Shown piece after piece: positions 47,175-56,439 of a DNA stretch of 64,000 nt (its first letter is position 1; every line of letters begins with the position of its first letter). This DNA comes from Thermoleophilaceae bacterium. GTDB taxonomy: Bacteria; Actinomycetota; Thermoleophilia; Solirubrobacterales; Thermoleophilaceae. The position numbers and the translations under genes were made by a program. The stretch spans positions 44,704-108,703 of the forward strand of contig JAUJNZ010000008.1 in the NCBI GenBank assembly GCA_030447905.1, in the 5' to 3' direction. Under the pieces are notes generated by a model. The model worked only from the letters and a program-made list of their open reading frames with translations, had not been told where the DNA came from and did not search any database.

Positions 47175-49391
47175 ATGGCGCGCGTGCCCCCGCGAAGAGT
47201 GTTACTCCTGCTCCCGCATCTCCGCCGAGCAGGAGCGGAGAACGCGCTGGTCCATCTGGCGGTGGGCCTCGCCGAGCGGGGTCACGAGGTCACCGTGGCC
47301 ACCATGGTGGGTCACGGCCGCGATCCCGCGCCGCTGAGCGCGGCGGGCGTGCGTCTCGTCGATCTCGGTGCGCGGGGACGGCTCGACAAGCTGCTCGCCC
47401 TGCCCCGGCTCGTCGCCCTTGCCCGCGACGCCGACCTCGTTCACTGCGGGCTGTGGGACATGACCCTCTGGGGGCGGCTGGCGGCGATCATCGCCCGCCG
47501 CCCGGTCACGGTCTCCGAGCAAACGCCCGGACGCGAGTTCGAGGTGGCGTCCGGAGGCGCGCGACGCGCGCGCTGGGTCTCTCTCCACAACCGGCTGCTC
47601 GCGCCGTTCACCTATGCGGTCGGCGCCTGTGGGCGCTGGCAGATCGACCTGCTCGAGCAGGAGGGCGTCGGGCGTGAGAAGGTCCTCCACATTCCCAACG
47701 GGGTGCCGATCGACGAGCTTCGCACCCGCCGGCCCGGCGACGTCACCCGCGCGGGCCTCGGCATACCCGAGGATGCCCGCGTCGTCGTCCACGTCGCGCG
47801 CTTCGAGCCTCAGAAGAACCAGCGCGCGACGATCGATGCGGTCGCCGCCCTGCGCGCCGAGCTGGGCGACGTGCGCGTGCTGTTTTTGGGAGACGGCGGC
47901 GAGCGCCCGGAGCTCGAACGCTACGCGGAGCGCATCGGGGCCCATGACTGGGCGCTGTTCCTCGGGGTTCGCTCCGATGTCCCGGCCCTGCTGCGACTCG
48001 CTGATCTCGCGGTCCTCCCGTCGTTCGGAGAGGGTCTGCCGGTCGCACTCGTCGAGGGGATCGCCGCCGGCGTCCCCACCGTGGCGACCGACGTCGGCGA
48101 CGTCCGCTGGGTCCTAGAGACCACGGGCGCCGGGCTGTGCGTCCCCCCGCGGTCTCAAGCCGCCTTCGAGGCCGCGTGTCGAGACGTCCTGACCGACGTC
48201 GCGCTTCGTGAGCGACTGGCCGACCGGGCTCGTGCCAGCCGCGACTTCGACGCGTCCACCATGGTCGACCGCTATGAGGTGCTGTTCGAAGCGGCTATCG
48301 AGGGACGGCAACCGCCCGGCCGAGTAGACGGGGGCGGGGCGCAGGAGCCGGATCGCCCGGAGGCGCGAAACTCTGGCCGGCCCTCGCTGCGCCGAAGGGC
48401 GCACGGCGCGGGGCGAGAGATAAGGTCCCTGACCAAGGAGGTCCGGAAGGGCTACGACGCGGTCGTGGGCAGGGGCGAGGACTTCACCCACCAGGCCCAT
48501 GGCCGCCATATCGACCCCGAAGGGCTTCGCGGCTACTACTGCGACTTTCGCCACAAGGCCCTGGCGGCCATGGCCGACAGCCCGGACGGCTTTCCCCGAC
48601 GGTCCTCCGGCGAGCCCTGGGACCTGGTCATCCCGGTCGCCCAGGCGGCGCTCGGCTACTGGGAGCTGAGGCAGGAGGGGCATGAGACCGAGCGCCCGTT
48701 CCTCATGCTCGCCGACTGGCTCGTCGCTCGGGCCGAGGACGGTCCGTCAGGCCTGGCCTGGTACTCGAGCCTTGCCCTTCCGAAATATGACCTCGACCCG
48801 GGATGGCCATCGGCCATGGGGCAGAGCGAGGCGATCTCGGTACTCCTGCGCGCACACGACCTGACCGGCGAGCGCCATTACCTCGAAACCGCGTCCGCAG
48901 CTCTCGAGGTGATGACTGCAGAAGTCTCGGAGGGCGGGGTGTCGCGCCGGATCGACGGCCACCTCGTTCTCGAGGAGTACGCGACCGAGAGGCCCCTGGC
49001 CATCCTGAACGGGTGGATCTTCTCCCTCTTCGGCCTGCACGAGCTCTTCCAGGTCACCGGCGACGAGCGCGCGCGCGACATCTTCGCCATGAGCCGCGAG
49101 GGACTCCTCGCCCTCTTGCCGCGCTACGACGTCGGTTGGTGGTCTCTCTATAGCCTCTACGACCACGGCCGCCCCGATCTCGCCAAGCCGTTCTATCAGC
49201 GACTGCACCCCGTGTTGCTCGACGGCCTCCACCTCGTGGCGCCTGACGAACGCCTCTTCGCCTACGCGCGGATATGGGAGGCCCAGCTCACTCCGCTCGC
49301 ACTGGCTCGCAACGCGGTGGACAAGGTCTCCTTCCGCATCTGGCGGGAGCTCCACGCCGACGCGGCTCCCCTGCCCGCTGCCCGTCTCTAA
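47175..49391 (+). CDS. Glycosyltransferase family 4 fused to a glucuronyl C5-epimerase domain
   Basis: Residues 1-375 are a complete GT4 enzyme: LLLPHLRRAGAENALVHLAVGLA, HIPNGVPIDE, VHVARFEPQKNQRATIDAV, LPSFGEGLPVALVEGIAAGVPTVAT. After a Gly/Arg linker, residues about 413-738 match the D-glucuronyl C5-epimerase C-terminal domain: LAWYSSLALPKYD, MGQSEAISVLLRAHDLTGERHYL, VLEEYATERPLAILNGWIFSLFG split across Glu601-Tyr602, then WWSLYSLYD with Tyr659 and KPFYQRLHPVLLDGLH with Tyr674. These are the positions of active-site Glu and Tyr residues in the heparan-sulfate epimerase. The frame is uninterrupted, so the fusion is real in this sequence. It suggests linked transfer and epimerisation of a uronic acid. 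Confidence 0.88.
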   Translation: MARVPPRRVLLLLPHLRRAGAENALVHLAVGLAERGHEVTVATMVGHGRDPAPLSAAGVRLVDLGARGRLDKLLALPRLVALARDADLVHCGLWDMTLWGRLAAIIARRPVTVSEQTPGREFEVASGGARRARWVSLHNRLLAPFTYAVGACGRWQIDLLEQEGVGREKVLHIPNGVPIDELRTRRPGDVTRAGLGIPEDARVVVHVARFEPQKNQRATIDAVAALRAELGDVRVLFLGDGGERPELERYAERIGAHDWALFLGVRSDVPALLRLADLAVLPSFGEGLPVALVEGIAAGVPTVATDVGDVRWVLETTGAGLCVPPRSQAAFEAACRDVLTDVALRERLADRARASRDFDASTMVDRYEVLFEAAIEGRQPPGRVDGGGAQEPDRPEARNSGRPSLRRRAHGAGREIRSLTKEVRKGYDAVVGRGEDFTHQAHGRHIDPEGLRGYYCDFRHKALAAMADSPDGFPRRSSGEPWDLVIPVAQAALGYWELRQEGHETERPFLMLADWLVARAEDGPSGLAWYSSLALPKYDLDPGWPSAMGQSEAISVLLRAHDLTGERHYLETASAALEVMTAEVSEGGVSRRIDGHLVLEEYATERPLAILNGWIFSLFGLHELFQVTGDERARDIFAMSREGLLALLPRYDVGWWSLYSLYDHGRPDLAKPFYQRLHPVLLDGLHLVAPDERLFAYARIWEAQLTPLALARNAVDKVSFRIWRELHADAAPLPAARL

Positions 49392-50533
49392 CCGAGCCGC
49401 GATTCGGTGTGGGCCGCCGGGCGCCCGGGGCCGAGATGGCTCCGATAGGCCTCGAGCGTGAGCTCCGCGACTCTGCTCCAGCTGGTCCCTGCCCCCGAGC
49501 GTGCGGCGGCTGCACCCATGGCCTCCGCCCGACCGCGGTCGGTGACGATCTCGAGCACCGCTTCGGCGAGCGCCCGCGGGTCCTCGGGCGGGACAAGCCG
49601 CCCGAGGTCGGGTGAGACGAGCTGGGGGAGGCCTCCGACCGAGCTGGCGACGATCGCTCGGCCGTGAGCCTTCGCGAGCGAGCCGACGCCGCTCTGGCTC
49701 GCCTGGCGGTAAGGCAGGACCACGCACGTCGCGCCTTCGAACAGCTCGGGTAGCTCGTCCTCTGGCACGTGTCCGTGGCGAAGCGTCACCCGCGCGTCGG
49801 AGAGGATCGGGTGGTCGAGGAGTGGGCCACTGCCGGCCACGACGAGGCGAGTCTCGGGCGCGGAGGCCCAGACGGTGGGCAGCGCGTCGAGCAGGGTGTC
49901 CAGCCCCTTGTAGAAGGAGAGCCTGCCGAAGAACAGCAGGGAAGGCTTCTGCGGCAGCGGCCGGTGCAGCGGCTCGTCGACGCCATGGGGGATGACGGCG
50001 ACGGCGCCCTGCGGGCGCTCGCGCTCGATCAGCTCATCGCGCAGGGCGTCCCCATGGACGAACACGAGGGACGCCGCACGGATGAGCCGGCTGCGGACCG
50101 CCCGCTTCCAGCGGCTCCTGATCGTGTCGCCCGGGTGCGGCGAAGGGTCGTGCACTGTTATCGCCAGCCTGGAGGGCGACAGAGGGCTCGCTCCGATGAG
50201 CCGGACGTCGTCCACCACCGAGTCCTGCAGATGGACGACGTTCGGAGCGAAGCCCCTCGCCGTCCGCCGCGCCCTCCAGGCCGTGGGTAGGGCAGAGAGG
50301 TCGCGCACGCGGCCGTCGATCTCCGCGCGCTCGGCCGCGCCGCCGAGCCGCTGCTCGGCAAAGGTCCGCATGGCCCCCGCCTCGCCCCCGAACTCGTGGT
50401 CGTGGGTTCGGCAGAGGAGAGACACCGGGCAGTCGTGGGCGATCAGCCCGCCGGCGAGCCCGATGCTGTACTTCGCGAAATGGTCAAAGGCCAGCAGGAC
50501 GCGCGGAGGGTGTGGCGCCTCACGGCGAGTCAT
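49388..50533 (-). CDS. Glycosyltransferase family 4
   Basis: The 381-residue GT-B protein shows VLLAFDHFAKYSIGLAGGLIAH, VVHLQDSVVDDVRL, LLFFGRLSFYKGLDTLLDALP, and VVLPYRQASQSGVGSLAKAHGRAIVAS, where SQSGV replaces the usual EGFP-type donor loop. Its start overlaps the end of the O-antigen ligase gene by 14 bases, so it is the last gene of the BY-kinase/ligase/GT operon. Its stop overlaps the stop of the convergent fusion gene by four bases. Confidence 0.88.
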   Translation of the reverse strand: MTRREAPHPPRVLLAFDHFAKYSIGLAGGLIAHDCPVSLLCRTHDHEFGGEAGAMRTFAEQRLGGAAERAEIDGRVRDLSALPTAWRARRTARGFAPNVVHLQDSVVDDVRLIGASPLSPSRLAITVHDPSPHPGDTIRSRWKRAVRSRLIRAASLVFVHGDALRDELIERERPQGAVAVIPHGVDEPLHRPLPQKPSLLFFGRLSFYKGLDTLLDALPTVWASAPETRLVVAGSGPLLDHPILSDARVTLRHGHVPEDELPELFEGATCVVLPYRQASQSGVGSLAKAHGRAIVASSVGGLPQLVSPDLGRLVPPEDPRALAEAVLEIVTDRGRAEAMGAAAARSGAGTSWSRVAELTLEAYRSHLGPGRPAAHTESRLG

Positions 50534-52022
50534 GGCCGTCGCGGCGCCACGCGGTCTCGGGCGCCGCGCTGCGCGCGGTGCTCGCGACGATCGCTCCGCT
50601 GATCACTCCGATCGCCGCGGTCATGTCGGGGACGCTGAAGTAGAGCATCACGACCGAGCTGAGCATGATCGTCGCGAGCCCCACGCCGCAGGCGGCCATG
50701 CTCGGGTCTCGCTCGTTTCTCCTCCACGCCAGCCGGAGCGTCTTGCCGAGGAAGACGAGAAAGGCGATGAGGCCCGGCACCCCGGCCACGAGCACCAGGT
50801 AGAGATACTGATTGTGAAGGAAGCGGCGGGGCAGCCGCACGTAGCGGTCCTCGACGGTGAAATCGGCGATGTGGGCGCCATACGGAGCCCCGACGCCGAC
50901 CCCGAGAACCGGGTGATCGAGAGCCGTCGCCCAGCCCCGCTCGATCTCGTAGCGGCGGTCGTCGGCCGAGCTTGACTCGCCCACGGCCTGGAGGTTGCCG
51001 AGCGTGGCGGCGCGGTCGATCAGCGGCGTGACCCGGGAGCCCTGAGGTGCGGTGGGCGCGAGGAAGGCCATGAGGGCGATGCCGGCGGCACCGACGGCCA
51101 CGCCGCGGGCGAGCGTGTAGCGCACCTGGCCGCGAGAGAGGACGAGCAGCAGCCCGAGGCCGACGAGGAGGCCGACCCACATGTTGCGGTTGAAGGAGAT
51201 GGCGAGGTTCAGCGCCTGGCCGGCGAGCACCCCGGCCCAGAGCAGCCGTCGGGTACCTCGCGCCTGGCCGAGTTGTACGACCGCGAACCAGAAGAGGCCG
51301 TATGCGAGCCCCAGGCCCGGCAGCCGGACGCGGCTGATGAGCCCGAGCCCCTCCTGGGCGCGGATGAACTGCCGGCCGGGGTCCTGGAGCAACTCGCCCA
51401 CCCCCTGATGGAGTGCCGCGACCAGGGCCACTAGGCCCGTAACGCTGGCGATCACCGCGGCGACCACCAGCACGCGGTGCGCCGAGCGTGCGTCAGGGAA
51501 GAGCCGTACCCCGACGTAGAAGAGCGAGAGCAGCACGAACGGGCGTCCCCAGTTGACGACATCGGTGGGCTCGACCCGGCCGACGCTGAGCGCGAGGGCC
51601 GCGGATAGAGCGAGCAGGCCGAAGAAGATGGCCAGCGCCCCCCCGGCCGTCCCTCCCCACGTCGCCCGCCGCGGCCGCACGAGCGCAACGAACAGGACGC
51701 CGAGCAGGACGATCTCGTGCAGCCGGATGCTCAGCGCGCCGGCTTCGATCGCGAAGAACGACTCATGAAAGGCTGAGTCGGTAAGCACCAGAAGGGCGGT
51801 TACGCCGAGCAGGGGCCACCGCAGGAACAACGCGAGCACCACGACCGCCGCCGGGGCGAGGAGGAGGACGTTCAGGCGCGGGTCGGCGATGACCAGCGCG
51901 AGCAACGCCTCGGCCACGAGCGTGACCGCGACCGCCGCGACCGCCGCCTGGCGGCTACCGAGTCTGACCCCTGCGCTACTGAGACGCCGAAGCGGCGGAC
52001 TGTCCGTAGTAGTAATAGTCAC
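50520..52022 (-). CDS. O-antigen ligase/polymerase-like membrane protein
   Basis: The 500-residue protein has about 12 membrane helices and the Wzy_C domain pattern: a large periplasmic loop (GSRVTPLIDRAATLGN, DDRRYEIERGWATALDHPVLGVGVGAPYG) followed by RFLHNQYLYLVLVAGVPGLIAFLVF. Such proteins polymerise repeat units or transfer them to an anchor. The GTG start lies within the last codons of the BY-kinase gene (47-base overlap), which is unusual; the tyrosine-rich kinase tail is read in another frame there. It is co-transcribed with the kinase and a glycosyltransferase. Confidence 0.85.
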   Translation of the reverse strand: MTITTTDSPPLRRLSSAGVRLGSRQAAVAAVAVTLVAEALLALVIADPRLNVLLLAPAAVVVLALFLRWPLLGVTALLVLTDSAFHESFFAIEAGALSIRLHEIVLLGVLFVALVRPRRATWGGTAGGALAIFFGLLALSAALALSVGRVEPTDVVNWGRPFVLLSLFYVGVRLFPDARSAHRVLVVAAVIASVTGLVALVAALHQGVGELLQDPGRQFIRAQEGLGLISRVRLPGLGLAYGLFWFAVVQLGQARGTRRLLWAGVLAGQALNLAISFNRNMWVGLLVGLGLLLVLSRGQVRYTLARGVAVGAAGIALMAFLAPTAPQGSRVTPLIDRAATLGNLQAVGESSSADDRRYEIERGWATALDHPVLGVGVGAPYGAHIADFTVEDRYVRLPRRFLHNQYLYLVLVAGVPGLIAFLVFLGKTLRLAWRRNERDPSMAACGVGLATIMLSSVVMLYFSVPDMTAAIGVISGAIVASTARSAAPETAWRRDGHDSP

Positions 52023-53622
52023 CGCCGTGGACCGGCCTAGCGAAATTGGCGACGAGCCCGAGAGGACGTCCGCCGAGCAGAGCGACCTGCTTGCGGAAAT
52101 CGGAGGCCGCGTCGCGCGTCGTCTCGCCCAAGCCGCACACGATGATCACGCCCGAGACGCTCGGGACGAGGGATAGGGCGTCGCTGACCATCGACAGGGC
52201 GGGCGTGTCGAGGATCACGAGGTTGAACCGTGACTCGAGCACTTCGAGCACCGCACGCATGCGCGTGCTCTCGAGCAGTTCGGTCGGATTCGGCGGTGGC
52301 GGGCCGGCCCGGACCATGGTCAGCTGGCGAGTGTCGGCGCCCCCGCCCGAGCTCGGGACCGGGACGTTGACCAGGCAGTCATCGAGGTTCGCTCCGGTTA
52401 GCAGCGACGAGAGGCCCAGTGCGGGCTGGCGACCGTTGGGCAGGGCGGCCTGCTTGTGCAGGTCGGCCTCGACCAAGACCACGCTGTCGCCCATGGAGGC
52501 CATGGTCATGGCCAAGTTGCGCGCGACCGTCGACTTGCCCTCCCCGGCCAGAGCGCTCGCAACGAGTACCGAGCGGATGGGCTCATCGACACTGAAATAG
52601 CGGAGGTTCGCGCGCAGGGTGCGAAAAACCTCGGCGTCGCGCGAAGGCAGCCATGTATCCCCGCCCTCGGTCTCCGAGGCGGTCACGCCCTCGCTACGCG
52701 GAACCCGAGTCAGGATGGGCAGTTCGAAGAGCTCCTCGAGTTCCTTCGCGTCTCGAATCCGCCGGTCCGACCGCTCGAGCAGGGCCGCGAGCCCGAAGCC
52801 GACGACCCCGCCGACGATCAGACCGAGCAGGAGGTTGCGCAGCGGCTTGGGGGAGGAGGGGCTGCTGGGCGGCGTCGCCGTCTGAACCAGCTCCGCGTCT
52901 CCGGTCTGCACGGCCCGGGCTACCTGAAGCTGCTCGAGGCGATCCCGCAGCTCTTGCCCGTCTTGGCCGGAGCGCTTCGCCGGCGACAGCGCAGAGAGGT
53001 TGGCGCGTACGAGGCGGAGCGCGCTGTCGACGCGTCTCTGATCGGCTTCCCGGCGGAAGGCGATGTACGCTTCGCCGTAGGCGTCGGCCAGAGCCGCCGC
53101 CCGCTTCGGCGTGTCGGCCTCCGCCTCGATCTCCACGAGGTCGGCTTCCCCCGTCGACTTCACGTTGATCGACTCCTCGACCTGCTTGCCGGTGGTGCCA
53201 CGCCCGAGGTCCTTCGCGGCTCGCGCGGCTACGACCGGCAGCGCAATGAGCTCCTCGTTGGTCGCGGCTTCCCGAGAGGGATCGATCGTCGGCCTGCTCC
53301 CCTGGGTGTCCAGCAGATCCTCGGCATCGCGGAAGAGGACGGTCGAGGAGGCGGTGTAGCGCTCTGGCTGCAACAGGGAGAAGAGCAGCGCGAGCAGCGG
53401 AACCAGCACGAGCGCCTGCAGGAAGACCCACTTGCGGTTGCGGACGATCCGAAGCGCCTGGTCGACCACTCCCTCCTCGGGCGGGGCGTCCTGGCCACTC
53501 CGTCCGCCTCGCGTAGGGACGGCGGGGCCCCGGGCGTGCCCACGTCCCGGAAACGTGAGGCCGGCGTAGGATTGCTGCGAGTAGAGGCTCGCCTCGGGCG
53601 GGTCGTTGCGGTGAAGGGTCAT
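51976..53622 (-). CDS. Bacterial tyrosine kinase, Wzz/CapA-CapB fusion type
   Basis: The 548-residue protein joins a chain-length (Wzz) domain with two membrane helices (VFLQALVLVPLLALLFSLL near the start, LRNLLLGLIVGGVVGFGLAALLE in the middle) to a cytoplasmic BY-kinase. The kinase has Walker A SALAGEGKSTVARNLA, Walker A' VVLVEADLHKQ and Walker B LVILDTPALS. It ends in a tyrosine cluster (GGDYYYYGQ), the usual autophosphorylation site. It controls polymer length and export. The partner phosphatase is probably encoded at 53838, transcribed divergently. Confidence 0.92.
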   Translation of the reverse strand: MTLHRNDPPEASLYSQQSYAGLTFPGRGHARGPAVPTRGGRSGQDAPPEEGVVDQALRIVRNRKWVFLQALVLVPLLALLFSLLQPERYTASSTVLFRDAEDLLDTQGSRPTIDPSREAATNEELIALPVVAARAAKDLGRGTTGKQVEESINVKSTGEADLVEIEAEADTPKRAAALADAYGEAYIAFRREADQRRVDSALRLVRANLSALSPAKRSGQDGQELRDRLEQLQVARAVQTGDAELVQTATPPSSPSSPKPLRNLLLGLIVGGVVGFGLAALLERSDRRIRDAKELEELFELPILTRVPRSEGVTASETEGGDTWLPSRDAEVFRTLRANLRYFSVDEPIRSVLVASALAGEGKSTVARNLAMTMASMGDSVVLVEADLHKQAALPNGRQPALGLSSLLTGANLDDCLVNVPVPSSGGGADTRQLTMVRAGPPPPNPTELLESTRMRAVLEVLESRFNLVILDTPALSMVSDALSLVPSVSGVIIVCGLGETTRDAASDFRKQVALLGGRPLGLVANFARPVHGGDYYYYGQSAASASQ

Positions 53623-53687
53623 GGTTGAGCGGCTGCGGCCTCCGCGAAGCGTATCTTCGCCCGCCCCTTCGAGTGGTAGGTATGGGT

Positions 53688-53699
53688 ATGAGGTCTCAT
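53688..53699. promoter_or_regulatory. Inverted repeat between kinase and phosphatase genes
   Basis: ATGAG-GT-CTCAT lies in the 215-base region between the divergent BY-kinase and phosphatase genes. It could be a small operator site; no matching regulator is known in the window. Confidence 0.25.
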
Positions 53700-53837
53700 G
53701 AAGATTACGCTCGGCGAACGCGCAGCGAAGAGTGGCTATGTCCTCTCCGTGGGTTTCGGCTGGTTCTGGCCCGGCCTTGAATGCGGATATCTGCGCGGCG
53801 ATTCGACGCGTGCCGGCGGACCCGCACAGCGCGAGTC

Positions 53838-54665
53838 ATGCGGACTAGCCTCGTCGGCGTGATCGACCTCCACGTCCACGCGCTTCCCGCGATCGACGAC
53901 GGCCCGACCACCGTCGATGGAAGCCTTGAGCTGCTGCGCTCCGCCTACGCGAAAGGGACCGAGGTAGTGGCAGCGACCCCACACCTCCGCCAGGATTTCC
54001 CGGGAGTCCGCGTATCGGAGATCGCCGCGCGCTGTCGTGCTCTCGCGGATGCCCTCGATAGCCACGGCGCAGGGGTGCGCTTGATCCCCGGCGCCGAAGT
54101 CGACTACGAGTGGGCCCGCGACGCATCGGCCGAGGACCTGGGTCTCGCTTCCTTCGGTCAGGCGGGGCGTGACATCCTGCTCGAGACGCCGTACGGGGCG
54201 ATTACGCCCGCTTTCGAAGACGTTCTCTTCCAGCTTGCGACCAAGGGCTTTCGACTCACGCTCGCCCATCCCGAGCGGAATGCGACCTTTCAGGCGGCGC
54301 CGGAGCGACTCGAGGCCATCGTCGGGCGTGGCGCCTTGGTTCAGTTGACCGCGCGTACGCTGCTCGGAAACCCTCGCCGCTCGGCCTCGGCGCGACTCGC
54401 GCGCACGCTCCTCGAGCGGGGGCTCGCGCACGTGATCGCCTCCGACGCGCACAGCGCTGCGGCGGAGCGGGCGCCCGGCCTTTCTCGAGCGGTCGGCCTA
54501 GCGACGTCGGTTGTCGGTCCCAGAGCCGAGTGGATGGTCAAAGATGCGCCCGCGGCGATCCTCGCCGGTGAGCCGCTTCCCGTACCCCCACCCATTCGTG
54601 CGCGGTCAGGGCGACGCCTCGCCCGTGGATTGCCGGGCCTGCTTGCCCCGCGGCGAGAACGCTGA
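53838..54665 (+). CDS. PHP-type tyrosine-protein phosphatase (CpsB/YwqE family)
   Basis: It dephosphorylates the BY-kinase tyrosine tail. The metal-binding PHP motifs are present: DLHVHALPAIDDGP, VVAATPHLR, RLIPGAEVDY, LAHPERNATFQ and IASDAHSAAAERA. ATG 53838 was chosen because the longer frame to 53781 adds a basic, unconserved stretch; a GTG at 53859 directly before IDLHVH is also possible. With the divergent kinase gene it forms the usual kinase/phosphatase pair of polysaccharide loci. Confidence 0.85.
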   Translation: MRTSLVGVIDLHVHALPAIDDGPTTVDGSLELLRSAYAKGTEVVAATPHLRQDFPGVRVSEIAARCRALADALDSHGAGVRLIPGAEVDYEWARDASAEDLGLASFGQAGRDILLETPYGAITPAFEDVLFQLATKGFRLTLAHPERNATFQAAPERLEAIVGRGALVQLTARTLLGNPRRSASARLARTLLERGLAHVIASDAHSAAAERAPGLSRAVGLATSVVGPRAEWMVKDAPAAILAGEPLPVPPPIRARSGRRLARGLPGLLAPRRER

Positions 54666-54692
54666 GAGGTCTCCTCGCTCGCCCCGGGGGCC

Positions 54693-56198
54693 CTAGTAAG
54701 CCCCACGTCGCGACAACACCGCCGGCACGGTGGCCAGCAGGATCTCGATGTCGCGGGCGAGCGACCATCCCGCCACGTACTGATAGTCGAAGCGAATCAT
54801 CTCGTGGAAGGGAATCTGGGAGCGACCCGAGATCTGCCATAGCCCGGTCATGCCGGGCCGCAGATCGAGCCGACGCTCGTGCCAGTCGTGCTCGAGCGCG
54901 GCCGTCTCTTCGAGGATGAGGGGACGGGGACCGACCAGGCTCATATCGCCGCGGAGGACGTTGAAGAGCTGGGGCAGCTCGTCGAGCGAGAGGGTGCGCA
55001 GGAGCGCCCCGACGCGGGTGATCCGCGGATCGTCCTTGATCTTGAACATGACGCCGTCGTCGAGGTCGTTCTCCTTGGCGTACTCGAGCTTGCGCTGGTC
55101 GGCGTCGCGGTACATCGACCGGAACTTGAGCACCTCGATCGTCCTGCGGCTGCGGCCCGATCGGCGCTGGCGGAAGAAGACCGGACCCGGGGACTCGAGC
55201 TTGATGGCAATGGCCAGGGCGGCAAGGAGCGGGGCCAGCACGATGAGGGCCAGAGCCGAGCCGGCGACGTCGAGCATGCGCTTCGCCACTCGCGAGGCCC
55301 GGGTTAGCTTCGGAGCACCGATCGAGAGCAGCGGCAGCCCGCCGATCTGATCCAACGCGCGGGCGCCGCCGATGAACTCGAACAACCGCGGGACGATGTC
55401 GACGGCCACCTGGCGATCACGGCAGGCTCTGATGCTCGAGAGCAGCTGCTCGTGCGTCGCGCGGGAGAAGGCGATGATCACCCGGTCCACGCTCTGCTCC
55501 TCGAGGACGTCGACTAGGTCGTCGAGCCGGCCGAGGTGGGGTAGGTCGGTCATCTGCGGCTCGTGGATCTCGTCGTCGACGAGCCCGAGGGGGATGAGCC
55601 CATAGTGCGCCGAGCTCGTGAGCTTGCGGGCGACCTGTCCGGCGACGAGGCCCGAGCCGACGATCAGGGTCCTCTGCTGCAGGGCGGTCAGCCGGTGGGC
55701 GAGCGCCCGCGCTCCCGCCCGACCGACCCCGCTGAGCAGGCCCACGGCCGGAACGGAGACGAGTCCGGCCATCGGCGCGCTGCGCGTGCCGAGAGCGACG
55801 GCGACCCCGAAGATCGGCCAGGAGGCGACGATCGAGGCGGTCAGGAGGCGCGGGGTCTCCGGGACGCCGCTCACCCACGAGCGCAGATCGTCGCCCGTGT
55901 AGAGACCGCACGCAAACGCGAGCGCCGGCCAGAGGAGGGTGACGCCGACGACAAGCCCGATCCCCGCGCCGGACTGGACCCCGGCGGCGAGGGCCACGAG
56001 CGCTCCGGCGCCCAGGCCGGCGAGCAGGTCGGCGAGGAAGAGCAGACGGCGCAGGATGCTCCAGCGCTCAGCTCCCCGGGTGCGCTCGGTGGCGCGGCCG
56101 GCCTCGAGGACCTCGACACCCTCGGACTCATCTGTGGGAGGGGGGCGGAGGCTGCCCCGGAAGAGGGTCCCAGGATCTTCCGTGACTTTACCGATCAT
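54693..56198 (-). CDS. Undecaprenyl-phosphate sugar-1-phosphate transferase (WbaP/polyprenyl glycosylphosphotransferase)
   Basis: It starts repeat-unit synthesis by moving a sugar phosphate to undecaprenyl phosphate. Four hydrophobic helices lead the protein. A Rossmann-like CoA-binding segment (QQRTLIVGSGLVAGQVARKL, DRVIIAFSRATHEQLL) follows, then a membrane helix and the catalytic domain. Visible motifs are KRMLDVAGSALALIVLAPLLAALAIAIKLESPGPVFFRQ (split here between SPGPVFFRQ and its helix), FRSMYRDAD, LRTLSLDELPQLFNVL, and PGMTGLWQISGRS. ATG 56198 removes about 115 low-complexity residues of the longer open frame. It is convergent with the phosphatase gene. Confidence 0.88.
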   Translation of the reverse strand: MIGKVTEDPGTLFRGSLRPPPTDESEGVEVLEAGRATERTRGAERWSILRRLLFLADLLAGLGAGALVALAAGVQSGAGIGLVVGVTLLWPALAFACGLYTGDDLRSWVSGVPETPRLLTASIVASWPIFGVAVALGTRSAPMAGLVSVPAVGLLSGVGRAGARALAHRLTALQQRTLIVGSGLVAGQVARKLTSSAHYGLIPLGLVDDEIHEPQMTDLPHLGRLDDLVDVLEEQSVDRVIIAFSRATHEQLLSSIRACRDRQVAVDIVPRLFEFIGGARALDQIGGLPLLSIGAPKLTRASRVAKRMLDVAGSALALIVLAPLLAALAIAIKLESPGPVFFRQRRSGRSRRTIEVLKFRSMYRDADQRKLEYAKENDLDDGVMFKIKDDPRITRVGALLRTLSLDELPQLFNVLRGDMSLVGPRPLILEETAALEHDWHERRLDLRPGMTGLWQISGRSQIPFHEMIRFDYQYVAGWSLARDIEILLATVPAVLSRRGAY

Positions 56199-56439
56199 GG
56201 TCGTGGGCGCCTTCTCGCCGCTCGTTCTTGCCGGTCCACCCGGCGCGACGGTTGTCTGAGGGCCGCCAGGGGCTGACCTTACTCGGTTTGGCGGTGAAGG
56301 GGTCGTAGTGGACCGGCGCGGCCGGCTTCGGTCGCCGTCTCGGCGCACCGCCGAGTCGATCTGCGTGAGGCTCCCTGTAGGGTCTTCATCTCCAGCTCGC
56401 GTTGCCTCCCTGGGGGAAGCCGGGTCTCCCGCGTCGAAC

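Noticed and set aside
52456-53628. Plus-strand frame antisense to the BY-kinase gene
   Set aside because: Composition follows the reverse of the kinase codons; no domain or start signal.
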